Below, piece after piece: positions 1 through 6,516 of a DNA stretch of 64,000 nt (position 1 is the stretch's first letter; each line of letters begins with the position of its first letter). The stretch lies in the NCBI GenBank assembly GCA_041392835.1, contig JAWKLF010000002.1:1-64000 (forward strand). Reading direction: 5' to 3'. The position numbers and the translations under genes are program-made. The notes beneath the pieces were generated by a model. It did no database searches and was not told where the DNA came from. It worked only from the letters and a program-made list of their open reading frames with translations. The DNA is from OLB11 sp041392835. Its GTDB lineage: Bacteria > Bacteroidota > Bacteroidia > Chitinophagales > Chitinophagaceae.

Positions 1-155
1 TGTAGGCCATGTTTTAGATTTGAATACCTTTTGTACAAAGCAAATATAAACACATTATTAGCCAATAACTGTAGAATAACACAAAGTAATATGCATTTTT
101 CATCCAATCAGGAAGGTTTTATAAACAGGAAAAGGGCATATAAAACAAAATGTAT

Positions 156-172
156 TTACTTTCCGATACAAA
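156..172. repeat. Left attachment-site repeat (attL)
   Basis: The 17 bases TTACTTTCCGATACAAA match 23937-23953 exactly and differ from it immediately outside on both sides (t at 155 against a at 23936; t at 173 against a at 23954). This is taken as the crossover core left by site-specific integration. The sequence left of it (1-155) should be the chromosome that originally followed mnmE; no gene is seen there. Confidence 0.88.
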
Positions 173-232
173 TTGTTTAACTAAAATGTAAAGCCTTATT
201 AGTAAAGGGTTTCAGGGGTTGTGTATTTTTTG

Positions 233-254
233 GGGCAACAACTGGGCAACAAAA
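233..254. repeat. Left arm-type repeat (GGGCAACAA pair)
   Basis: Two tandem GGGCAACAA units separated by CT (233-241 and 244-252), 60 bp inside attL. The whole 22-bp block is identical to 23820-23841 near the other end. The following bases (about 255-276, CCCACTAAAACAAGTGC) also resemble 23897-23915. Position and duplication suggest integrase or excisionase arm-binding sites. Confidence 0.65.
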
Positions 255-360
255 CCCACTAAAACAAGTGCAAGTATAGCACAAAGAAAAGAAAATATGT
301 TGTTCGGTGTAGAGTGTGTTTGTCCTTATCATAAGCAAAAAGCGAAGATAAGTTTTTACA

Positions 361-549
361 CTACCTCAACTGGCTAACAACTGAATCAAGTTGCAAGCCC
401 ATATACTGGCAGAACTCTTCAATGGTAACAACTTGGTGCTGTTCCTTCTTGAAGTATTCTTTAATCCTTTTAATAAGGTATCTGCCATATCTATCGCTTT
501 TGCCTGTGATTATCTGAATGTCTTTCGGATAAATACACAGTCTATTCAT
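361..549 (-). CDS. Small conserved protein, possibly DNA-binding (62 aa)
   Basis: A 62-residue protein beginning MNRLCIYPKDIQIITGKSDR and ending near a (T/V)IEEFCQYMGL segment. I recognise this as a small protein recurring in Bacteroidota genomes and mobile elements, with the same order: a YPKDIQ-ITGKS start, a basic middle (about 19-37) and a C-terminal EEFCxYMGL helix. The helical layout resembles a compact helix-turn-helix, but no function is established to my knowledge. It is transcribed toward attL and stands alone, with the divergent gene at 754 on the other side. Nothing suggests it is broken. Confidence 0.7.
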   Translation of the reverse strand: MNRLCIYPKDIQIITGKSDRYGRYLIKRIKEYFKKEQHQVVTIEEFCQYMGLQLDSVVSQLR

Positions 550-684
550 TTTAAAATACTCTTTTCATACACTATCCATACTTGAGGTATAGCGTACACG
601 TTGCAAAGATAATTGTTTTCTGTAAGCGGTAAAAGTGAGTTTGTTGGAATAATGATGCAAAAACGGAAATAGCGGAAACGACTA

Positions 685-716
685 TTTGCAAAGGGCTACA
701 AGCTGAAATAATTTTG
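685..716 (+). promoter_or_regulatory. Bacteroidota-type promoter for the gene at 754
   Basis: TTTG at 685-688 and TAATTTTG at 709-716 fit the Bacteroidota -33 (TTTG) and -7 (TAnnTTTG) elements with a 20-nt spacer. Transcription would start near 722-726, giving a leader of about 30 nt before the ATG at 754. Confidence 0.6.
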
Positions 717-753
717 TACTCAATATTTATTAACGCATTAAAAATTTCATTCA

Positions 754-1503
754 ATGGCACGTTTAAAAGGCTTACTAAAAATAGAAGGAACTCTGGATGA
801 GTTGACCTTTTACAAAACACAAGATGGACACCTTGTAAAAACAAAAAGCGGTGTATCTGCTGACCGTATCGCTAATGACCCAACATTTCAACGTACCCGT
901 GAAAACGGCTCTGAATTTGGTTCTTCTGCTTCTGCTGGCAAATTACTGCGTGATTGTGTCCGCAACTTAATGATGACTGCATCTGATAATCGTGTAACAA
1001 GCCGTGTTACTCAGGTTATGACAATCATCAAAAATTATGATACCACTTCGGCAAGGGGTGAAAGAAGCGTTGGCGTTGGTATCGCTGACCCTGCTGCACA
1101 AGCTGAATTGAAAAACTTTGATTTCAATAACAGTGCAGTTCTTTCTTCTATCCTTTACAAACCGTACACAGTGAACACTGGTACTGGTGTAATTGGTATC
1201 ACTGGTTTGATTCCTGTAAATGATATTGCTTTCCCAACTGGTGCAACACACGTTACTATTCGTGGAGCTTGGGCAAAAATTGATTTTGCAGGTAACACTT
1301 CGGAAATTGAGTACACAAACTCTGTGAATGTTGCACTTGATGGCACTTCAACAAACGTAACCTTAACACCTGCTGCTGTTCCATCAGGAAGCGGTACAAG
1401 TTTATTCCTGTTGGCTGTGGAGTTTTTCCAAGAAGTAAACAGTGTTCAATACACTTTGAAAAATGGTGCTTACAACTCGCTTTCTATTGTTGAGGTAGCA
1501 TAA
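754..1503 (+). CDS. Uncharacterised Bacteroidota protein (249 aa)
   Basis: This 249-residue protein has no signal peptide, membrane segment or enzyme motif. Its N-terminus (LKGLLKIEGTLDELTFYKT, then GHLVKTKSGVSADRI) and the following NDPTFQRTRENGSEFG segment are a pattern I associate with a hypothetical family common in flavobacteria and relatives, of unknown function. The first half is polar with helical stretches; the second half (about 125-249) is rich in T, V, G and S with alternating beta-type runs, as in a beta-sandwich. It is a single-gene unit with a near-consensus promoter and its own terminator, and is the only clear plus-strand gene in the element. That layout suits independently expressed cargo. 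A structural or surface role is possible but unproven. Confidence 0.75.
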   Translation: MARLKGLLKIEGTLDELTFYKTQDGHLVKTKSGVSADRIANDPTFQRTRENGSEFGSSASAGKLLRDCVRNLMMTASDNRVTSRVTQVMTIIKNYDTTSARGERSVGVGIADPAAQAELKNFDFNNSAVLSSILYKPYTVNTGTGVIGITGLIPVNDIAFPTGATHVTIRGAWAKIDFAGNTSEIEYTNSVNVALDGTSTNVTLTPAAVPSGSGTSLFLLAVEFFQEVNSVQYTLKNGAYNSLSIVEVA

Positions 1504-1536
1504 CAAATCTTTCTTTATTATCGGTTAAATAAGAAG

Positions 1537-1564
1537 CCCTGCCCTTGTGGTAGGGTTTTTTATT
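1537..1564 (+). terminator. Intrinsic terminator of the gene at 754
   Basis: Stem CCCTGCC (1537-1543) pairs with GGTAGGG (1549-1555), with one G-T pair, around loop CTTGT, followed by a T-run to 1560 and further T at 1562-1565. It starts 34 nt after the stop codon. Confidence 0.8.
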
Positions 1565-1565
1565 T

Positions 1566-1857
1566 TAATCAAACAGCAAAGCCCTAAAAGGGCAATGCTG
1601 AAAGGAAACGCTGACCAGTGGAATGAACCCAAAGGCAGCAACCGCAAGGCAAATTATAAACCCTGATGCCAGGCGAAGGACACCAATTGAAAGAAGCCCT
1701 GCGGACATAACGCTGATAACCGAAACGGGAAACCGGCACAAACTGAGAAAGGGCAACTGAAGTGAAAGGACAAATGCCTGACTGGCTGCCTGCTGAAATA
1801 CGTGGATGCTTTTGCATAATGAAAAAATTTATATGCTTCTCACTGCAAGGCGGATTA
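1566..1857. other. Gene-free purine-rich stretch
   Basis: No convincing reading frame on either strand. The plus strand is strongly purine-rich (runs such as GGCAGCAACCGCAAGGCAAA) and unlike the surrounding AT-rich DNA. It contains a small GCCCTAAAAGGGC hairpin at about 1580. It may be part of the structured region that continues to 3731, or decayed sequence. Confidence 0.4.
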
Positions 1858-1933
1858 AAAAACCAAAAGGAAACGGAATAAATGATAGCCTTGTGCGGTG
1901 GGTCTGTGTTTATGCCGTAGTCTTTTGGTTTTT
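1858..1933. repeat. Hairpin repeat, copy A (23-bp imperfect inverted repeat)
   Basis: Left arm 1858-1880 (AAAAACCAAAAG then GAAACGGAATA) and right arm 1911-1933 (TATGCCGTAGT then CTTTTGGTTTTT) are imperfect reverse complements around a 30-nt loop. The same two 23-nt arms recur without change at 2580-2602 and 2662-2684 with a different loop. Copy A lies 97 bp beyond the 3' end of the DUF6943 gene (2030-2452). Confidence 0.85.
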
Positions 1934-2029
1934 TTACTGTGGGGCTGTGCGGTTGCCCGCCTTGCTATCTTTGCATATAAATTTTTGAATGAGCAAAAGC
2001 GGTGCATCAGCTAAAGGCAGCCATTGCAG

Positions 2030-2452
2030 CTACCTTTTAAAGTGGCGATAAATCATTGCTCTTTTTACATCGGCTAAGAGTAGCAAATATTCTTTCATCT
2101 GCTTTTCCTTGCGTTCAATCAGCTTTACTTTATGCACATCTTTAGCAAAGGCATATTGATTTTTACTTACTGCTTCCGCTTGCTCTTTTAAAGCTGTTTT
2201 AAAATCATCAATGCGTAAAAATGGAATGACTGAACCCACAAGGAATTGATGAAAGAATTTTGCTTTCCATAAACCGAAAAGAAGGGTTTTATAAAAATCA
2301 AATTCATCTGAATTTTTGCAGTGAATTACAAAGCTGTTGGGGCAAGGTGCTTCAAGTGGTTTACCACTATTTAAACCTTTGCACAAAACGAATAAATCAA
2401 AATTGCTTAATTGATTTTTGGGATTGAATGTTTGAACCTTTGGACAGTGCAT
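2030..2452 (-). CDS. DUF6943-like protein (140 aa)
   Basis: A 140-residue protein with the signature I associate with DUF6943: an N-terminal V-Q-T-F-N-P-K-N run, DLFVLCKGLNSGKPLEAPCP (about 20-39), then an FxFYKTLLFGLWKAKFFH segment, a GSVIPFLRIDDFK segment (about 73-85) and a basic helical C-terminus. The family is found in Bacteroidota, often in mobile elements, and has no known function. No signal peptide or transmembrane helix. It is read leftwards and lies between two identical-armed hairpins (1858-1933 and 2580-2684), so gene plus hairpins look like a cassette. There is no operon partner. The family call is from memory of conserved motifs. Confidence 0.65.
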   Translation of the reverse strand: MHCPKVQTFNPKNQLSNFDLFVLCKGLNSGKPLEAPCPNSFVIHCKNSDEFDFYKTLLFGLWKAKFFHQFLVGSVIPFLRIDDFKTALKEQAEAVSKNQYAFAKDVHKVKLIERKEKQMKEYLLLLADVKRAMIYRHFKR

Positions 2453-2579
2453 AATACTTGCTTTAAAATTTGTATCTGCTTTTGTCCTTGCCTGTGCTTC
2501 GCTACGCTTCGCACATAATATTTTAACAAAGAAAAAAAACAGAAAAAAAAAGAAAGCAATCCCATAGGTGGCGTTGGAA

Positions 2580-2684
2580 AAAAACCAAAAGGAAACGGAA
2601 TAAGACCCGAAGGGTGAAAGGCAAATACCAATAAAAAATAAACAGACTATTTGCCTTTCATTATGCCGTAGTCTTTTGGTTTTT
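2580..2684. repeat. Hairpin repeat, copy B, with nested inner stem
   Basis: Arms 2580-2602 and 2662-2684 are identical to those of copy A. The 59-nt loop holds a second perfect 13-bp inverted repeat, TGAAAGGCAAATA (2615-2627) with TATTTGCCTTTCA (2648-2660), so the whole can fold into a long two-part stem. It lies 128 bp upstream of the DUF6943 start codon. The flanking bases beyond both copies also look related (a GTGGGxCTxTGC-type motif). Confidence 0.85.
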
Positions 2685-3731
2685 TTATCAGCGTGGGCTT
2701 GTGCCAGCCACCTAACTTTGCTGCACTTTTTATTTTTATTTTTTTCTCATTATTCAAAACGGATTATTCCGTTTTCCTGAAAAACATTCAAAAGAATTTT
2801 CGGCTACTTCTGTATTCAATCAAAAGAAAAAACCAAAGACAATCGGTGCGTTGGATTGGGGCTATATGTCGCAGAAAAAATAAAGCATACCATCAGTTGG
2901 CAGCGTTGGGAAAAAGCAAGTGTATGACTGAATGGAATGTTGCAAAATGCGGTGTGCTGCTTGAAGTGGCTTGTAGCTTTTGCGAAACTGTGTTGAGAGT
3001 TTTTTGTAAATTATTTCAACACAAAAAACTATGCAGCGATGGCAAAGCAAAAGCCAAGACACGGAAAGCAATGTATTGGCTTTGCAATATGGAATGAAGG
3101 AATACTCTTGCTGTGTGGTGCAAAATAAATGGTGAAATGAATGGAAGCGAAATGTAGTGAAAGGTGGTGTAGCGAAGCGAAACCCTGAAACGTAATGTAG
3201 CTGTAATGAATGAACCTTTTATTGCACATAGCCATCAACAAACAATGCTTTATTTTTTTCTGCACCGCTGAAAAGGGTGGTTGGGGTGTGTGGCATTGGG
3301 GGGCTGTGCGTTGGCAGAAAAGACGGCTTCCATTTTATCAAAATGGCTATGGTATTGGCTACTTAACATAATGTTCTTATGTGACAGCCTGTGCGGTTGG
3401 ATGCTTGCATAAGCGATAGCAAAAGGCTGTGCGTAGCGAACACATAAGGCAACATTATGTTTAAGTAGCTTCAGGCAGTTTTTATACTGGCATAAGCGAA
3501 GTGGTGGTGGTGGTTGGAACGAAGCGTTTTTTTGTTGCTATGCTGTGGGTTTGCTTGGCTCTTTGACTGTGTAGCGAAGCGGAACAGGCAATGTGCCAAA
3601 TGCTTGGGGAGCATAGCCACAAAAAATATGACAGTTAAAAACTGACTGCAATACCATAGAGTGCTTTGAAGCGTATGCCTTGTGAGTTGGCAAAGCACTA
3701 AGCCGTCTTTTCTGTGCGGTGGGTCGGGGGT
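2685..3731. other. Structured non-coding region with long inverted repeats
   Basis: About 1 kb without a credible gene. The open frames here (for example 2693-3097) have low-complexity composition and no recognisable family. Pairings seen: 2871-2887 with 3246-3263 (GCAG-A6-TAAAGCA type, one-base bulge); 2998-3007 with 3021-3030; 3315-3329 with 3700-3714 (15 bp, perfect); 3330-3336 with 3340-3346; 3359-3390 with 3424-3468. A (C/G)CTGTGCG(G)T motif recurs at about 1945, 3303, 3389, 3426 and 3712, and GTAGCGAAGCG at about 3169 and 3571. The plus strand is G-rich. This could be a structured RNA, a recombination site cluster or degraded repeats. Confidence 0.6.
3315..3714. repeat. Large nested inverted repeat
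   Basis: The outer arms CAGAAAAGACGGCTT (3315-3329) and AAGCCGTCTTTTCTG (3700-3714) are perfect reverse complements. Inside, 3359-3383 (ACTTAACATAATGTTCTTAT core) pairs imperfectly with 3441-3468, and this stem continues inward as ACAGCCT (3384-3390) with AGGCTGT (3424-3430), closing on a GCTTGCATAAGC hairpin at about 3403. The arrangement is a multi-level hairpin beside the toxin-antitoxin genes. Confidence 0.75.
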
Positions 3732-4178
3732 TTAGTTCTGAGTAATCCGTTTAGTCAACCAAAATTTATGCGTTTTGTCAAGAAAGACAACATAAAATGT
3801 ATCTGTTACAATATGCCCAGCTACAACTGCACTTCCAGTGATATGTATTCTTGCCCAATTTGCATCTTCAGGAACTGTTGATGGATGTTCAAAATAAGTC
3901 TTGTCTTTAGGTGGAAAATCACCGTAGATAGTGAATTTACTACCATCTACTTGTTCAAGTAAAGGACGGCAACAATAACCTTGAAAAACTTCTAACATTT
4001 TAGAAAGCAACCCTACATTTTGCCAGTCTTTAAAGCCTGAACCAAATTTCTGTGAAGTATCAACATATTGAAATGATACTTTAAAATTGCCAAAGTGAGT
4101 ATTCGCAATGCTTTTTTTAGCTTGCAAACTTTGAGAAATTATTGATTGGGGATGTTTCTTGTGAAATTTATTGGACAT
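3732..4178 (-). CDS. Putative toxin partner of the Panacea antitoxin (148 aa, unknown family)
   Basis: A 148-residue soluble protein overlapping the end of the Panacea gene by 11 nt and read in the same direction, so the two are translationally coupled. I do not recognise the family. Visible features are a basic N-terminus (NKFHKKHPQ), a long helix with SLQAKKSIANTHFG, a central helical segment (FKDWQNVGLLSKMLEVFQGY, about 52-71) and a beta-rich C-terminus with HITGSAVVAGHIVTDTFYVV and FLDKTHKFWLTKR. The HKFW ending and compact size are like many small RNA-targeting toxins, but no catalytic set can be assigned. Panacea-type antitoxins are known to pair with many unrelated toxins, so the toxin role is inferred from position alone. 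Confidence 0.6.
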   Translation of the reverse strand: MSNKFHKKHPQSIISQSLQAKKSIANTHFGNFKVSFQYVDTSQKFGSGFKDWQNVGLLSKMLEVFQGYCCRPLLEQVDGSKFTIYGDFPPKDKTYFEHPSTVPEDANWARIHITGSAVVAGHIVTDTFYVVFLDKTHKFWLTKRITQN

Positions 4179-4659
4179 TCAGGTCTGCTTTGTAAAATGA
4201 TTTCATCGTTTCCTTTGAAATTCTATTTTCACATCTGTCAGCAGGACCCAAACCTTTTCTTGCTTCACGCCAAGGAAGTTCGCTATGAGTAGCATTTTCC
4301 AATTCTAAACCTGTCCAGGTTGATAATTCGGTAAGAACGTCAATGAGTAATTGTGATTGGTCAGAACTCAAAATATTATTTAATTCGGCTTCAGGATTAT
4401 GTTCACCTGTAAAACCCAAATCAGTGTACAGTACGGAACTACCTTTTAAGTTATCATAAACTTCTCTGCAAACAGGACCGTGTACCCAAGCTTCAAATTC
4501 TTCCGGTATTAGATTTTCGTCAAAATAGGCTAAATGGTAGCCTTCGCAGTAGTAAAGTAGCTTTTGGAGCTTCAAATGAGACATAGGACCATACTTCTGC
4601 AAAATGTAATCTGCAAGCAATTGGGCATTTACTTTTCCTATGTTTCTAATTGGTTCCAC
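4168..4659 (-). CDS. Panacea domain (SocA-like, DUF4065) antitoxin
   Basis: This 163-residue protein carries the Panacea/SocA-like signature: ADYILQKYGPMSHLKLQKLL (about 16-35) followed by YYCEGYHLAYF, then PEEFEAWVHGPVCREVYDNL (about 52-71). Next come an acidic linker and a C-terminal ATHSELPWREARKG segment typical of the family. Panacea proteins act as antitoxins against many toxin types, and SocA itself is a ClpXP adaptor. The gene is upstream of and overlaps the 148-residue partner by 11 nt, the classic antitoxin-toxin arrangement. It is 133 nt downstream of the DUF262 gene, so it may have its own promoter or be read through from the defence operon. Length is normal for the family. Confidence 0.88.
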   Translation of the reverse strand: MEPIRNIGKVNAQLLADYILQKYGPMSHLKLQKLLYYCEGYHLAYFDENLIPEEFEAWVHGPVCREVYDNLKGSSVLYTDLGFTGEHNPEAELNNILSSDQSQLLIDVLTELSTWTGLELENATHSELPWREARKGLGPADRCENRISKETMKSFYKADLNVQ

Positions 4660-4792
4660 AGTGCAAATGTATAAACAAAACTTAAAAAAAGCACACTTAT
4701 GAGAAAATCAGATTATTGTTTCCTGATTTTCAACTTGTTATACAGCAGCAATAAATCAAAGTTTCCGTTGTTCAATTTTGAAAGACTTGCTT

Positions 4793-6490
4793 TTAAACTA
4801 TATCAAATGTCCATCGCTTAACGGCAAAATCGTGAATTACATCGTGTCTTTTTTGAATTGCAACAGAATCCCAAATAGGTGCTGATTCAGAACCACTAAT
4901 AAAAGCTTTAATCTCTCCCTGTTGATTTAAAAGGGGATTAGCTTTGTATGATGCCAATTTGCTTGTAAATGGTTTATTTCCGATAGAAGCATTATGTGAG
5001 CCTGAAATCAGCATTAAGTTGCCCAGACAGTTCAGATAATCATTTTTAAAATCTTCGGTGTAATTGTTTGTTGCGTCAACTTCATAACCTGATTCAATCT
5101 TTTCTCCATCGGGTGGTACTTGGGGTGAAATATGTTCTATCTGCTCGTTAGTAAGTTTCATTACTCCAACAACATATCCTTTCTTCTGAATACTTGCTTC
5201 ATACTCCCACAAAAGGTAATTTAAAACACTATTCTCATACATCCATTCATCCAACACTTTTTTGGTTCTTTCATCGCCCCAATACCAAGTTTCATTCATT
5301 TTCCTTTTCAGTGATGAACTCAACTGGTCTAAAACCCCATTAAAGCCTAATAGGATTTCATTTAAACGTGCAATTATATCAGCCCTGCTGCTCATTAAGG
5401 AATAACGGAAAACAAGCACTTCCATAATTTTGAAAAGCTTATTTAGTTTCACCTCATCTTCCCCAAAATGCTTATAGCCTTTAATGAAAAATGGATAGAC
5501 AAATGCAGGTATGTTCAGATGTCTTAATTTTTGTAAGTAGGGGTCTTTGCACAATTCTAACTTTTTCATATTTGAAAAGGTAGTATGCAACTCCTGTATA
5601 AAATCTAAAATCCATTTTACTTTATCACGGGACTTCTTAAATACTTCTTTAATATCTTCAAGTGTTCTGTATGGGTAGCCTTTGATAAATGCGTTACAGT
5701 GGTAAATTAAGATGCTGTCTTCATTCAATGATTTTATGTCGTTTATAAAACCATAAATGAGTTTAAAAATGTTTGATATTTCTTCAATGTTAGTATTTGT
5801 TTCTTCGGGCTTACTGTAAACATACATTTGATACATAAAGTATGATTTCAGCCTTTCCATATTTGTCAAGTCTCTACCCCTGTTGTTCTGCAACTCAAAC
5901 ATTAGTGCAGCATCTTTTTTCCCTTGTAATTCTATTGTTGTTATTTGAGTTGCTTCAATCTTCTTTAAAATTGCCAATAAAATATCAACTGGTTCTTTTT
6001 GAAGTTCCTTGATATAAAAAGTCCTTGCATCCTTAATTTTTTTCTGTGATGTAGATGCTGTTTCAAACGATACTTTGCCGTCTATAATAAGAGCATCATA
6101 GCAAGCGGTATCATAGGATACTGGTCTCAACTTTTTATTACCTCCATCTTTAAAAAACAGTCTTTCTTTATCGGCAATTTGAAAGTCAAATGTTGCTCCT
6201 TCCTTTTGCTTTTCTTCCAAAACAGTAAGCAATGCTCTGATAAATATGGTTAGTGTTGTAAGCCGTTGTTGTCCATCAATTATTTCATAAGAAACATCTT
6301 CGGTTATTGTCTCTAAAAGAATATTACCAAAGAAGTACGTGTTACTCCCTTGTATTTGTTCTTTAAGGTCATCCAATAATGCTTTCCATTGCTCTCTTTC
6401 CCAAGAATATGCTCTTTGATAAACTGGTATGGTGAATGACTTTTGTGAACTGTCAAATAAGCCTAAGATTGTTTTTTTATTGAAATTCAT
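4793..6490 (-). CDS. DUF262/DUF1524 protein, GmrSD-like nuclease
   Basis: A fused DUF262 plus DUF1524 protein (565 aa from the chosen start), the build of GmrSD type IV modification-dependent restriction enzymes and of BrxU. DUF262 shows IPVYQRAYSW (about 21-30) and the nucleotide-binding DGQQRLTTL (about 72-80). The C-terminal HNH-like DUF1524 shows EHISPQ (about 452-457) and GNLMLISGSHNASIGNKPF (about 490-508), so both halves look intact. In the family, DUF262 uses NTP and DUF1524 cuts DNA, often with modified cytosines. The start at 6490 (MNFNKKTILG) leaves 26 nt after the Argonaute stop; an upstream ATG at 6529 would instead overlap that gene by 13 nt and give 578 aa. Same strand and tight spacing make it the last gene of the defence operon. 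It could act independently or as an effector of the Argonaute. Confidence 0.88.
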   Translation of the reverse strand: MNFNKKTILGLFDSSQKSFTIPVYQRAYSWEREQWKALLDDLKEQIQGSNTYFFGNILLETITEDVSYEIIDGQQRLTTLTIFIRALLTVLEEKQKEGATFDFQIADKERLFFKDGGNKKLRPVSYDTACYDALIIDGKVSFETASTSQKKIKDARTFYIKELQKEPVDILLAILKKIEATQITTIELQGKKDAALMFELQNNRGRDLTNMERLKSYFMYQMYVYSKPEETNTNIEEISNIFKLIYGFINDIKSLNEDSILIYHCNAFIKGYPYRTLEDIKEVFKKSRDKVKWILDFIQELHTTFSNMKKLELCKDPYLQKLRHLNIPAFVYPFFIKGYKHFGEDEVKLNKLFKIMEVLVFRYSLMSSRADIIARLNEILLGFNGVLDQLSSSLKRKMNETWYWGDERTKKVLDEWMYENSVLNYLLWEYEASIQKKGYVVGVMKLTNEQIEHISPQVPPDGEKIESGYEVDATNNYTEDFKNDYLNCLGNLMLISGSHNASIGNKPFTSKLASYKANPLLNQQGEIKAFISGSESAPIWDSVAIQKRHDVIHDFAVKRWTFDIV

Positions 6491-6516
6491 TTTATGCAGT
6501 TGTCGGGGATTAAAAA

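Noticed and set aside
1..155. A gene or tRNA at the left edge as the integration target
   Set aside because: No reading frame or cloverleaf could be recognised; the target is the mnmE 3' end.
233..254. GGGCAACAA direct repeats as a CRISPR array
   Set aside because: Units are too short, unevenly spaced and found only at the element ends; no cas genes are present.
572..844. Minus-strand 90-residue frame
   Set aside because: It overlaps the promoter and start of the gene at 754 and has no homology cue.
2693..3097. A 134-residue plus-strand gene
   Set aside because: No recognisable family, unusual composition and location within the inverted-repeat region; more likely a chance frame.
1566..3731. 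A retron or group II intron in the structured region
   Set aside because: No reverse transcriptase gene and no recognisable catalytic RNA domain were seen.
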